Positions 16,542 through 25,297 are shown, counted from the stretch's first letter. The stretch: DNA of 44,296 nt from Allomuricauda sp. (GCF_028282265.1 NZ_JANQIH010000102.1:1-44296), one strand, 5' to 3'. The notes: generated by a model from the sequence alone, not told the origin. Made by a program: numbers and translations.

Positions 16542-16946
16542 ATGAAAACAAAACACTTAGTCTTTTCTATTATTGTAATACTGTGTTTGAAAGGATATTC
16601 ACAGTCAAATGATGATTTAAAAACATTCGACCCCGCTTTTACACATACGGTCTTTTTTTGGCTTAAGGACCCTGATGATAAAGAGGTACGTAAAAAGTTT
16701 GAGGCTTCGCTGAAAAACTTTCTTGCCAATTCGAAATTCGCGAAAACCAATTTTATCGGGACACCTCCTAAGGCGACCCGCGATGTGGTCGATGGCTCAT
16801 TTACGTATTCTCTCATTGTCACCTTTGAATCGGCTGAAGCCCAAGATGGATACCAAAATGAGGAAGCCCATTTAGTTTTCATCGAGGAGTGTAAGGACCT
16901 TTGGGAAAAGGTATTGGTTTATGATGCGTTAGGATTAAAGGAATGA
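16542..16946 (+). CDS. Dabb-domain secreted protein
   Basis: 134-aa protein with a cleavable signal peptide (MKTKHLVFSIIVILCLKGYSQ). The mature part has the stress-responsive alpha/beta barrel (Dabb) signature: HTVFFWLKDPDD at the start, SFTYSLIVTFESAEAQDGYQ, then HLVFIEECKDLWEKVLVYD. Role unknown. It lies 7 nt after the DUF4230 gene and overlaps the next by 4 nt. Confidence 0.82.
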   Translation: MKTKHLVFSIIVILCLKGYSQSNDDLKTFDPAFTHTVFFWLKDPDDKEVRKKFEASLKNFLANSKFAKTNFIGTPPKATRDVVDGSFTYSLIVTFESAEAQDGYQNEEAHLVFIEECKDLWEKVLVYDALGLKE

Positions 16947-17302
16947 ACGTAGAGAGCTTGAGGGAGTATTGCTTGCAGAAGAAGGGAGTCACCGAAGAGT
17001 TTCCGTTTGATGCGGAGACTTTGGTGTTCAAGGTTATGGGCAAGATGTTTGCTCTGATAGCCCTTGAACGTATGCCACCGCAATGCAACCTAAAATGTGA
17101 CCCCGAAAGGGCCATCGAGCTTCGAGAGGAATACGACGGTGATATCATCGAAGGATACCATATGAGTAAAAAACATTGGAACACACTATTTTTGGATAGG
17201 TTACCACCAAAATTGATATGGGAATTGGTTGACCATTCGTATGATTTGGTAGTGGCAAAATTCCCCAAATCCATCAAGGAGCAATGGAAATCCTTGGAAT
17301 AG
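16943..17302 (+). CDS. MmcQ/YjbR family protein
   Basis: 119-aa small protein of the MmcQ/YjbR family (CyaY-like fold, possible DNA binding). Typical motifs are the opening LREYCLQKKGVTEEFPFD, the strand VFKVMGKMFALIAL, GYHMSKKHWNTLFLD and the C-terminal HSYDLVVAKFPKS. The start overlaps the Dabb gene by 4 nt. It is the last gene before the signalling locus; 118 bp without an obvious terminator follow. Confidence 0.88.
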   Translation: MNVESLREYCLQKKGVTEEFPFDAETLVFKVMGKMFALIALERMPPQCNLKCDPERAIELREEYDGDIIEGYHMSKKHWNTLFLDRLPPKLIWELVDHSYDLVVAKFPKSIKEQWKSLE

Positions 17303-17420
17303 AAGCCACTTGCTCAACGAAACAACTCTACCATTCACCGACAGTTTTTCAGAATTTAACTTATTTGTAGTCTTTTTCTGAGAGTTATTTTCCACTTTTG
17401 TATCCTAAATATAAACTATC

Positions 17421-17819
17421 ATGAATGTTCTGTTCATTGAAGATGATATGATTGAGACGATGAAGTTGCAAAGAGCAATTTCAAAGTTCGACAGTAAGCA
17501 TCGGATAACCGAAGCAAAAAATGGAGAGGAAGCCTTGGAGATTTTGAACCAAGGAAACCTTCCAGATATTATTCTATTGGATTTGAACATGCCCAGAATG
17601 AGTGGAACAGAGTTTTTGGGTAAGCTAAAGTCCGATGAACGACTTAAATATCTTCCAACTATCATTTTGACCACTTCTGAAAATCGTGTGGATTTGTTAA
17701 AATGCTTTGAGATAGGTATAGCTGGTTACATTATAAAACCTTTAAAATATGAGGATTATGAATCCAAGTTGAAAAAGGTTTTTGATTATTGGGAAATCAG
17801 CGAATTGATCAAAGCCTAA
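17421..17819 (+). CDS. Stand-alone receiver-domain response regulator
   Basis: 132-aa CheY/Rcp1-like receiver with nothing else attached. It has the acidic pocket IEDD (Asp8/Asp9), phospho-acceptor Asp54 in LLDLNMPRMSG, the switch Thr in TTSEN and the Lys of IIKPL. It carries no output domain. The H-NOX gene follows 76 bp later on the same strand. The HPt gene downstream (22988) needs a receiver as partner, and neither adjacent kinase has one, so this protein may be the missing shuttle receiver. That role is inferred. Confidence 0.92.
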   Translation: MNVLFIEDDMIETMKLQRAISKFDSKHRITEAKNGEEALEILNQGNLPDIILLDLNMPRMSGTEFLGKLKSDERLKYLPTIILTTSENRVDLLKCFEIGIAGYIIKPLKYEDYESKLKKVFDYWEISELIKA

Positions 17820-17877
17820 CAAAAAACAGCATTTCACAACATTCTTTTTAGCATAGGTAGTACAATTCCTACTTTTA
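17814..17877 (+). promoter_or_regulatory. H-NOX operon promoter with TCACAACA element
   Basis: TCACAACA (17834-17841) lies 28 bases before a -7-like box TACTTTTA (17870-17877), the same spacing as in three other promoters of this window. A weak upstream copy GCCTAACA (17814-17821, only AACA well conserved) overlaps the end of the receiver gene. The leader to the ATG at 17896 is about 12-18 nt. No good -33 element is visible, which fits activator dependence. Confidence 0.55.
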
Positions 17878-17895
17878 AATCATAATATTCTTATT

Positions 17896-18438
17896 ATGAA
17901 GGGAATTGTATTTACCGAATTCTTGGAAATGGTGGAATCCACTTTCGGATTGGAGACCGTGGATACCATTATCGAGAACTGTGACCTTCCGTCAGAGGGT
18001 GTATATACCTCTGTCGGCACTTACAACTTTAATGAAATGGTCAGCCTGTTATCTGAGTTGAGCGTTCAAACCGGAATCTCACAGGAAAACCTGCTGTATT
18101 CATTTGGACACTATCTCTTTACCAGTCTGGCGAATGCCCACCCTGATGTTGTGGCCAACTACAAATCCCCAATCGCATTGCTCAATTGTATAGAGGACCA
18201 TATCCATGTACATGTTAAGAAGCTATATCCTGATGCAGAATTACCAGAATTCAAAATCCTTTCCAAAACAGAAAAGACCCTTGAGATGATTTATAGCTCG
18301 TCAAGAGGTCTTTATGCCCTGGCACACGGTCTTATTGTGAAGACCTTTGAGCACTTTGGTAAAATGGTGAATGTCAACTATAAACTCTTGAATGAAAACG
18401 GAACCGAAGTCAAGTTTACGCTTGTCCAAAAAGGATAG
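17896..18438 (+). CDS. H-NOX haem-based gas sensor
   Basis: 180-aa haem NO/oxygen-binding protein; starts with the family-typical MKGIVFTEFLEMVE. The proximal haem ligand is predicted as His104 in DHIHVHVKKLYPDAELP, which lines up with IHLEVNKLY of known bacterial H-NOX proteins. The haem-propionate motif YxSxR is Tyr133-Ser135-Arg137 (YSSSR). Bacterial H-NOX proteins bind NO and control a co-encoded kinase or cyclase, and here the next gene is a histidine kinase overlapping by 47 nt. Whether oxygen also binds cannot be told from sequence. Regulated by the TCACAACA promoter upstream (inferred). Confidence 0.94.
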   Translation: MKGIVFTEFLEMVESTFGLETVDTIIENCDLPSEGVYTSVGTYNFNEMVSLLSELSVQTGISQENLLYSFGHYLFTSLANAHPDVVANYKSPIALLNCIEDHIHVHVKKLYPDAELPEFKILSKTEKTLEMIYSSSRGLYALAHGLIVKTFEHFGKMVNVNYKLLNENGTEVKFTLVQKG

Positions 18439-20791
18439 CAACGATGTGTCCATATTAAAAAGGGCCTTAAACCGTGAGCGGAAAGCAAGAAAGGCCGCCG
18501 AGAACCTCCTGGAAAATAAGTCCAAGGAACTCTATGACGCCAGCTTGCACCTAAGAGAGGCCAATGGGCGCTTGGAAAGTCTTTTGAACAAGCAAGGAAC
18601 TCCATTGGACAGTGCTTTTATCAATATCATTGACCCCTACGTAGTTATGGACCTTAGCGGTAAGGTGGTCAACATGAACACCTCGGCAAAAGAGTTTTTA
18701 GGGTTTGATCATACGAAAAGCGATGTGTTTCTTTCGGGACTGGTCCATCCCGATTTTGTGGAATATACCGCGGAATCATTCCAGACACTGCTTCAAGTTG
18801 GAATTTTAAAAAACTACTCTGCAAAGATATTTACGAAGGACAAAGTTGAGAAGCACGTTAATATTAACGCGAGCCTTATCTATAATAATGAAGGGCGGCC
18901 CATTGCAGCCCAAGGAGTAATTCGAGATATTACCCAAGATATTGAAATTAGAAAACTTCTAGAGGACCAGAAAAAACAACAGGACATTATTGTAGAAAAT
19001 TCTCCTTTGGGAATTCTTCTAATTGTTCAAGATAAAATAGTTCGTGCCAATAATTCCTTTATCGAGCTGTTGGGATATACTGAAATTGAACTCACCAAAC
19101 TTTCACTGGATGATATTTCAACTTTAGAAGACAGCGAGCTTTACGAAACACTTCTGAAAAAAAGCTTCGAAGAGGATACCAACCTTACCATAATTCGGAA
19201 GTTCTTCAAAAAGGATGGGGAAGCCCTTTATGGAAAAACCTCGGTCAGCTCCCTTTTTGATGAAAACGGGGAGATATCATACAGTGTTGCACTGATCGAG
19301 GACATTACCCAAGAAAAGATTTCTGAAGAAAAGCTCAAGGCTTCCGAGGAACGGATGACCACCCTTATCAAGAACCTTCAGTCTGGGGTTCTATTGGAAG
19401 ATCAAAATCGTAAAATAGTCTTGGCCAACCAGAAGTTCTGTGATCTCTTCGGAATTCCGGTATCTCCCGAAACCCTTAAGGGAGTCAATACTGCAAAATC
19501 CATCCATAAATACAAGCATCTTTTTATGGAACAGGACGAGGTTGCACGAAGAATGGATTATGTCTTGAAACAGAAGGAAATGGTTGCCGCAGACGAGATG
19601 GAACTGGTGGACGGCAGAACTTTTGAACGGGATTACATCCCACTGTTCAATAATGGAGAATATCAAGGCCATCTATGGAGTTATCATGATGTTACCCTAA
19701 AGAAGAACTATCGTAAGAATCTGGAAATCCAAAAGGAAAAATACGGTAGCATCATTGCAAACATGAACCTCGGACTAGTTGAGGTGGATACCGAAGAAAA
19801 TATACTAATGGTCAACCAGAGTTTTTGCGAAATGATAGGGTACTCATCCATAGAACTTATCGGAAACAATGCCAAGGACGTTATTCAAATCGTAGGGGAT
19901 GATAGAGAAAAAATAAAGGACCACACACTCAAAAGACTTCGTGGTGTATCAGATTCCTATGAAGTCGGTGTGATTACCCGAAGTGGTGAAAAGCGGTTTT
20001 GGCTTATCAGCGGAGCGCCCCGATATGACGAGATTGGAAATATAGTGGGCTCGATAGGTATCCATCTGGACATTACAGAGCAGAAGAATCTGGAACTTCA
20101 AAAAGAGAATCTCTTAGTTGAATTGGAAAATAGTAACAAAGGGCTTCAAGAGTACGCCCATATCGTTTCCCATGATTTAAAGTCACCTTTGCGAAGCATA
20201 AGTGCTTTGTCCACCTGGCTTTATGATGACTATAAAGATCAGTTGGATGAGACCGGGCGTTACAACCTTCAAATGATTCAGGAGAAAATCGAAGGGATGG
20301 ATAAACTCATAACCGGGATTCTGAAGTATTCTACGGTTGACAATAATACTCTCGATACCACTAAGGTAGATGTGAACGAGGTCATACATGAAATTAAGGA
20401 GATTATCTATATCCCTGAGCATGTGAACATAAAAGTGGTGAGAAAACTTCCGACAATCAATGCCGATAAGACCATGGTGCACCAATTGTTCCAGAACTTT
20501 TTGAGTAATGCTGTCGTCAACATTGAAAAATCAAAAGGTCTTGTAGAGATTGACTTCAAGGATCGAAATACGCATTGGGAATTCTGTGTTAAGGATAATG
20601 GTGTTGGTATACCTGAAGAGTATCATCAGAAAATATTTGAGGTATTTCAATCCATCGGTAACAAAGAACGGTCCACAGGGATTGGCCTTTCGATTGTAAA
20701 GAAAATTATTGACCGATATCAGGGAGAAGTGTGGTTGGAAAGCGAAATAGGAAAAGGAACGACCTTCTACTTTACTCTGGCAAAAAACTAA
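18392..20791 (+). CDS. Multi-PAS sensor histidine kinase, H-NOX-associated
   Basis: 799-aa cytosolic kinase. The N-terminal helix (ILKRALNRERKARKAAE, about residues 20-70) resembles the start of NosP/H-NOX-linked kinases such as NahK. Four PAS-like domains follow at about 75-190, 202-315, 325-450 and 455-580. The dimerisation/phospho-acceptor helix has His594 (IVSHDLKSPLRS). The ATPase domain shows DNGVGIP and TGIGLSIVKK. There are no membrane segments and no receiver, so phosphate must go to a separate protein. The start lies 47 nt inside the H-NOX gene, implying coupled translation and supporting H-NOX as its sensory partner. A GTG about 18 codons later is an alternative start. Confidence 0.92.
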   Translation: MKTEPKSSLRLSKKDSNDVSILKRALNRERKARKAAENLLENKSKELYDASLHLREANGRLESLLNKQGTPLDSAFINIIDPYVVMDLSGKVVNMNTSAKEFLGFDHTKSDVFLSGLVHPDFVEYTAESFQTLLQVGILKNYSAKIFTKDKVEKHVNINASLIYNNEGRPIAAQGVIRDITQDIEIRKLLEDQKKQQDIIVENSPLGILLIVQDKIVRANNSFIELLGYTEIELTKLSLDDISTLEDSELYETLLKKSFEEDTNLTIIRKFFKKDGEALYGKTSVSSLFDENGEISYSVALIEDITQEKISEEKLKASEERMTTLIKNLQSGVLLEDQNRKIVLANQKFCDLFGIPVSPETLKGVNTAKSIHKYKHLFMEQDEVARRMDYVLKQKEMVAADEMELVDGRTFERDYIPLFNNGEYQGHLWSYHDVTLKKNYRKNLEIQKEKYGSIIANMNLGLVEVDTEENILMVNQSFCEMIGYSSIELIGNNAKDVIQIVGDDREKIKDHTLKRLRGVSDSYEVGVITRSGEKRFWLISGAPRYDEIGNIVGSIGIHLDITEQKNLELQKENLLVELENSNKGLQEYAHIVSHDLKSPLRSISALSTWLYDDYKDQLDETGRYNLQMIQEKIEGMDKLITGILKYSTVDNNTLDTTKVDVNEVIHEIKEIIYIPEHVNIKVVRKLPTINADKTMVHQLFQNFLSNAVVNIEKSKGLVEIDFKDRNTHWEFCVKDNGVGIPEEYHQKIFEVFQSIGNKERSTGIGLSIVKKIIDRYQGEVWLESEIGKGTTFYFTLAKN

Positions 20792-20805
20792 AAAATAAAT
20801 AAACA

Positions 20806-21933
20806 ATGAAGATAATTCAGGCAAAACGCACAGCAAAAGACAATTGGGTTTTTGAACAGGAAGAGACGTTGAAAGAACCTTTGGTTTTGGTTTTTGGGGA
20901 CCGATACTTACTGGAAGATGACAATTTACATAATGAAATTCGGCAAATGTACCCCGATGGACATCTCGTTTTTGGATCCACTTCTGGTGAAATCATGGAA
21001 ACCAATGTTTATGAAGGAAGCATAACCTTGACCGCTATTGAGTTTGAAAAGACGAAGTTCACGATCAAGAACACAAATGTTTCCGACTTTGCCTCCATTG
21101 AGGAAATGGGAAAGGCAATTTCCAAAAGCTTTGACCCCGAAAATTTGGAACACTTATTTGTGGTTTCTGACGGAAGCTTCGTAAATGGAAGTGGTCTTAT
21201 TGAAGGCATGGAGTCCATATCAGGATTTCAAACTTCTATTACCGGGGGTCTTTGCGGAGACGGTGCCCGTTTTGAAAAAACATTGGCTTCTTACAATGAG
21301 AACCCAAAACAAGGCGAGGTAATCGCTATCGGATTTTATGGCGATGCGCTCGAAGTATCCTATGCCAATTATGGGGGCTGGACGCCATTTGGCCCAGTCC
21401 GTACCATTACCAAATCAGAGGACAATGTGCTTTTTGAAATTGATGGGAAACCTGCGTTGGACCTTTATAAAAAGTATCTGGGAGAACGTGCAAAGCAATT
21501 ACCGCAAGCAGCCCTTTTATATCCTTTGACAGTGCAACAACTCGACAAGCAAGAACCCTTGGTTCGTACTATTCTGACCATAGAAGAGGAAAACAGTTCA
21601 ATGGTTTTGGCAGGTGATGTACCAGAAGAATCAAAGGTGCAATTGATGATGTCAACCGTTGATGATATTGCTGAGGGCGCTTCCAAAGCAGCCCAATTGG
21701 CTATGCAGGGAAGAAAGAAAAAACCTGAGTTGGCCATTTTGGTGAGTTGCGTGGGTAGAAAATTGGTCTTGGACCAAAGAACCGAAGATGAAATAGAGGA
21801 AGTAGCAGAAATCATTGGTGATCAAGCAGCCATAACCGGATTTTATTCCTATGGGGAAATGGCTCCTTTTGCAGGAAAAAATGAATGCCAACTGCACAAT
21901 CAAACCATGACATTAACCTTATTGAGTGAATAA
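20806..21933 (+). CDS. FIST-domain protein (NosP-like candidate NO sensor)
   Basis: 375-aa soluble protein with FIST_N (about residues 20-215; LVFGDRYLLED, FGSTSGEIM, GLIEGMESISG) and FIST_C (about 225-360; FEIDGKPALDLYKKYLG, AILVSCVGRKLVL, GFYSYGEMAPF). The FIST family includes NosP, a haprotein that senses NO and controls kinases of the NahK type. Here the stop codon directly abuts the ATG of a kinase gene, just as nosP pairs with nahK. Haem binding by this member is not proven by sequence, and other ligands are possible. It shares an operon with H-NOX, giving two possible NO inputs. Confidence 0.88.
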   Translation: MKIIQAKRTAKDNWVFEQEETLKEPLVLVFGDRYLLEDDNLHNEIRQMYPDGHLVFGSTSGEIMETNVYEGSITLTAIEFEKTKFTIKNTNVSDFASIEEMGKAISKSFDPENLEHLFVVSDGSFVNGSGLIEGMESISGFQTSITGGLCGDGARFEKTLASYNENPKQGEVIAIGFYGDALEVSYANYGGWTPFGPVRTITKSEDNVLFEIDGKPALDLYKKYLGERAKQLPQAALLYPLTVQQLDKQEPLVRTILTIEEENSSMVLAGDVPEESKVQLMMSTVDDIAEGASKAAQLAMQGRKKKPELAILVSCVGRKLVLDQRTEDEIEEVAEIIGDQAAITGFYSYGEMAPFAGKNECQLHNQTMTLTLLSE

Positions 21934-23007
21934 ATGCATTCGTTGCTAAAACGACAAATCAAAAAACACCTTCCCGAGGAGCTTTCTGGGGATGAAGCCT
22001 TGGAAAACTTTTTCGCGGCTATCAGCAAATCGTACTCAGATTTTGATGAAAAGTTGAAGATGATTCAGAGGGCCACCTTATTGAGTTCGGAAGAACTTTA
22101 TGAGGCCAATCTGCGATTAAATCAAGAAACCCAGAGCCAACGCAAAGTACTGAAAGCTTTGAGCAGAGCGGTAGCTTCCATACAGCATGAGGAAAATGGT
22201 TGTTCAAGTGAGGAATTTGAATTGGATCATGAAAAATTGGTTCACGATATCGAAAAGCAAGCCCATAGGCTAGTTGAAATTACCGAAGAAAAAGATGTGT
22301 TGCTCAAAAACTTGGAACAACAGAATGAGTCTTTGAACAACTATGCCCATATGGTATCACATGACCTTAAATCCCCGATTAGAAATGTACACTCGTTGGT
22401 AAGCTGGGTATTTGAAGATGGTAAGGACAGCTTCAACGAACAGAGTACAGAAAACGTGGAGCTGATATTTCAAAACTTGACAAAAATGGACAGTTTGATT
22501 GATGGCATATTGCGACACTCAACCATCGATTCTTTACAAGAACAATCCTCGGCCATAGATTTGTATTCCCTAATTGATGAGATCGAAAGAACCATATATG
22601 TGCCTGACAATGTTACCATTAAAAAGAGCAAGGACCTTCCCAAAATGTATGCCGGAAAGTACAGAATGGAACAGCTCTTCAAAAACTTAATGACCAATGC
22701 GATTGCGGCTTGTGAAGACAAACGTGATGGAATGGTAGCCATTGACGTAAAACCCGAAAAGGATGGGTGGCTTTTTACGGTTACAGATAACGGAAAAGGA
22801 ATCCCCAAGCATCTTCAGACAGGGATTTTTGATATGTTCAAAAAATTGGAAAATAACTCCAGTGCCACGGGTATTGGCTTGGCATTGGTAAAGAAAATAA
22901 TCAATTACCATAAAGGGGATATTTGGCTTTCATCCCATGAGGACAGGGGCACAACCTTCTTTTTTACCATAAAAAATAACCTTTCATATGGAACGACCAA
23001 ATCTTGA
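21934..23007 (+). CDS. Sensor histidine kinase, FIST-associated
   Basis: 357-aa soluble kinase. The N-terminal helical region (about 1-140: LLKRQIKKHLPEEL, LSSEELYEANLRL) is of the type found on FIST-linked kinases and has no PAS or membrane segment. The phospho-acceptor is His143 (MVSHDLKSPIRN). The ATPase domain has NLMTNAIAAC, DNGKGIP and TGIGLALVKK. No receiver is attached. It starts on the base after the FIST stop codon and overlaps the HPt gene by 20 nt, so sensor, kinase and phosphotransfer protein are physically linked. Confidence 0.92.
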   Translation: MHSLLKRQIKKHLPEELSGDEALENFFAAISKSYSDFDEKLKMIQRATLLSSEELYEANLRLNQETQSQRKVLKALSRAVASIQHEENGCSSEEFELDHEKLVHDIEKQAHRLVEITEEKDVLLKNLEQQNESLNNYAHMVSHDLKSPIRNVHSLVSWVFEDGKDSFNEQSTENVELIFQNLTKMDSLIDGILRHSTIDSLQEQSSAIDLYSLIDEIERTIYVPDNVTIKKSKDLPKMYAGKYRMEQLFKNLMTNAIAACEDKRDGMVAIDVKPEKDGWLFTVTDNGKGIPKHLQTGIFDMFKKLENNSSATGIGLALVKKIINYHKGDIWLSSHEDRGTTFFFTIKNNLSYGTTKS

Positions 23008-23308
23008 CTACATCAAGGAGATTTCAGGAGGAAACGAAGAATTTGAAAAGAGATTCTTGACCATCATCCAGAATGAATTTCCGAAGGAGAAGAGTGATTA
23101 TCTAGAAAATTTGCAGCAAGAAAATCTAGAGGAATCTGCGAAGATAGTTCACAAGATAAAACACAAACTAGGTATTCTGGGTTTACAGGAGGGCTATCGT
23201 TTGGCCATTAAATACGAAGAGGACCTAAAGTTTGGGAATACGAACTTGGAAAAAGATTTTCAAGAGATATTACATACGGTGGAAGAATTCATTGTTAAAA
23301 TCGCTTAA
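22988..23308 (+). CDS. HPt (histidine phosphotransfer) protein
   Basis: 106-aa all-helical protein with the HPt signature: phospho-acceptor His55 in AKIVHKIKHKLGILGL, the Lys three residues later and the LG turn. HPt proteins pass phosphate between receiver domains. The start lies 20 nt inside the kinase gene and the LytTR gene begins 1 nt after its stop. The likely chain is kinase to stand-alone receiver (17421) to HPt to LytTR regulator. This mirrors the use of HptB downstream of NahK in Pseudomonas, though the architecture differs. Confidence 0.88.
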   Translation: MERPNLDYIKEISGGNEEFEKRFLTIIQNEFPKEKSDYLENLQQENLEESAKIVHKIKHKLGILGLQEGYRLAIKYEEDLKFGNTNLEKDFQEILHTVEEFIVKIA

Positions 23309-23309
23309 A

Positions 23310-24020
23310 ATGAAAAGTATAATCGTAGATGATGAAGCCAGTGCCAGGGCTATTGTGAAGGAGCTTTGCAGGAAAATCCCTGAAATGGAGGTGCGTGCCG
23401 AGTTTCCAAATGCCTTAGAGGCATTGAAGTTTTTGAAGAATGATGAGGTAGACCTGATTTTTTTGGATATCCATATGCCCAAACTTACCGGGATTGATTT
23501 CATTGAGACCTTGCAGAACCCTCCTAAAATTGTTCTCACTACTTCTGACAAAAATTTTGCCATTGAGGCCTACGAGTATCCGTTCATTGTAGATTATTTG
23601 GTGAAGCCCATAACCCCCGAACGTTTTGAAAAATGTATAACCAGGCTTGAAGGCGCCTTTGAAAAAGATGATTTGAATAGTCAATTAGGCGGAGGAACAC
23701 ATGGGCAAGAAGAAGAGTTGTACATTAATATCGATCGCAGGCTCATTAAACTGAAATTAAGGGATATTTTGTTGATAGAAGCAAAAGGAGATTACATTGA
23801 AATTCAAACCAATGATAAACGCTATCGTGTGCACTCTACCTTGAAGAAAATCAAAGAAAAACTTCCGGAATCTCGTTTTTTACAGATTCACCGATCCTTT
23901 ATTATCAACTTCACCCAAATCGTCGACATTCAAGACAACAGTGTTCTTATAGAAAGAAATGTTATCCCAATAAGCCGATCCAACCGCCCTGAATTGATGC
24001 AGAGATTGAACTTGTTATAA
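23310..24020 (+). CDS. LytTR-family response regulator
   Basis: 236-aa regulator. The receiver spans about 1-120 with phospho-acceptor Asp53 (IFLDIHMPKLTG), switch Thr in TTSDKN and Lys in LVKPI. The LytTR DNA-binding domain covers about 135-236 with ILLIEAKGDYIEI, YRVHSTLKKIKEKLP and FLQIHRSFIINFTQI. I chose ATG 23310 over an earlier frame extension because it gives the family N-terminus (MKSIIVDDE) and a 1-nt gap to the HPt stop. LytTR dimers bind direct repeats about 21 bp apart, the geometry found at several promoters in this window; it is the best candidate to bind them, including the promoter of its own operon. Confidence 0.93.
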   Translation: MKSIIVDDEASARAIVKELCRKIPEMEVRAEFPNALEALKFLKNDEVDLIFLDIHMPKLTGIDFIETLQNPPKIVLTTSDKNFAIEAYEYPFIVDYLVKPITPERFEKCITRLEGAFEKDDLNSQLGGGTHGQEEELYINIDRRLIKLKLRDILLIEAKGDYIEIQTNDKRYRVHSTLKKIKEKLPESRFLQIHRSFIINFTQIVDIQDNSVLIERNVIPISRSNRPELMQRLNLL

Positions 24021-24128
24021 AAAGAAGGAAAAATACTACAATAATTAGATGTTCATCCGTTAGTATATAAGGCCCTATATGAAAATGTTAAAATAATTGA
24101 GTTACGAACTACTAAACCGTTTTAGCAT

Positions 24129-24431
24129 ATGTCTTTGGAAATACGAGAGAACCATGGAATCTTTGAAATTTTAGGAAAAGTATCATCACAGCATGTAAAT
24201 TCACTTCATGTTTACTTTGAATCCATTCTTGAAAACCATGAAAGCTTTGTGGTAAGTTTGGAAAAGGTCACCCAGATGGATTCAGCTGCGGCGCATTTTT
24301 TCGAAGGCTTATATCAAAAATCTGCCCGACTCAACAAAGTAGTTTCCTTAATAGGTCGCCAAAATGAAAATGTTTTGGAAACCATGAATACCACCAAGAC
24401 CAACTACATTTTAAGTTCAGATAGGGTATAA
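24129..24431 (+). CDS. STAS-domain protein (anti-sigma-antagonist-like)
   Basis: 100-aa single-domain protein with a STAS-like fold: an opening beta strand (IFEILGKVSS), ESFVVSLEKVTQMDSAAAHFF, in which the Ser after Asp is the position phosphorylated in SpoIIAA-type proteins, and KVVSLIGRQNENVLETM. No anti-sigma kinase or PP2C phosphatase is in the window. The 108-bp gap upstream could hold a separate promoter but none is clear. STAS proteins also occur in polysaccharide loci, for example SypA in Vibrio fischeri, which gives a possible role here. Confidence 0.7.
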   Translation: MSLEIRENHGIFEILGKVSSQHVNSLHVYFESILENHESFVVSLEKVTQMDSAAAHFFEGLYQKSARLNKVVSLIGRQNENVLETMNTTKTNYILSSDRV

Positions 24432-24451
24432 CTCTCAATAAGATTTTCGTT

Positions 24452-25297
24452 ATGAAGGTAACCTCGTACCAACCCTATTTTGGGATGAATCCCAGACAAT
24501 TGGAAGACTCGGATTTTGAGCGTTTGACCACCTACTTTGATTTGTTGGGCAAGGTGCAAAAACCCGTGGTGAGCCTCATCACACCGGTTTATAGGTCGAA
24601 AGAAACCCTTTTGGCTCATATTGCCTCTTTGGCAAATCTCAAAACCATTATCCCCTACGAGGTAATTTTCGTCGAAAACAATGCAGACGAGGAGAGTTTA
24701 TCCATATTGCATCAACTTGGTGCGAAGGTAGTTAGCCAACCTGAACAGGGTATTACACCTGCACGACAGAGAGGGCTTGAAGAGGCAAGAGGTACCATTG
24801 TATGTTCCATGGATCCCGATACGATTTACGACCCCTACTACATAGATCATATGGTGCTCCCATTTTTTGAAGATAAAGATTTGGTTCTTACTTACTCGGT
24901 TTCTAAAAGCTATGAAAATGATTTCCAGCTTTCCTCGAAAATGAGGATACGAAACAAGCTTAAAGAGGTTTATTTCCGATTAAAAATGAGAAAGGGATTC
25001 ACCTCTCGAATCAAACATATTCGTGCGGTCTGTATGGCCATAAAAAGAGACGTTCTACTACCGATAGGTTACGAAACAGATTTAAGAGCGGTTTCAGGTT
25101 GTGATGATGGTATGTTGGCCATGCATCTTCATGGGAAAGGAAAGTTTCGTTATGTGTCTGTGGATGTGTATACCGCACTTCCTCCAAAACGAGAGCCTGG
25201 TAAGCCGTTCCCATTTTGTAACGAAAGGTTTTTTAAGACGAACACTTCGGTGGAGCAGGTGTACAGAAGTATGGAAGTCGATAGAATCCCAGAATAA
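24452..25297 (+). CDS. Family 2 glycosyltransferase
   Basis: 281-aa GT-A-fold enzyme. After a 35-residue N-terminal extension come VVSLITPVYRSKETL, YEVIFVENNADEE, GITPARQRGLEEARG and the DxD motif in CSMDPDTIYDPYY. It has no membrane segments. It lies 20 nt after the STAS gene and before the EPS operon promoter, so it may be co-transcribed with STAS. Sugar donor and acceptor are unknown. Confidence 0.85.
   Translation: MKVTSYQPYFGMNPRQLEDSDFERLTTYFDLLGKVQKPVVSLITPVYRSKETLLAHIASLANLKTIIPYEVIFVENNADEESLSILHQLGAKVVSQPEQGITPARQRGLEEARGTIVCSMDPDTIYDPYYIDHMVLPFFEDKDLVLTYSVSKSYENDFQLSSKMRIRNKLKEVYFRLKMRKGFTSRIKHIRAVCMAIKRDVLLPIGYETDLRAVSGCDDGMLAMHLHGKGKFRYVSVDVYTALPPKREPGKPFPFCNERFFKTNTSVEQVYRSMEVDRIPE

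Noticed and set aside
23232..23309. Longer N-terminus for the LytTR regulator
   Set aside because: The added residues are read from the HPt gene in another frame; ATG 23310 gives the canonical receiver start.
24036..24043. CTACAATA as a fifth copy of the TTACAACA element upstream of the STAS gene
   Set aside because: Only six of eight bases match, no -7-like box lies 28 bases downstream, and no second copy is found 20-21 bp away.
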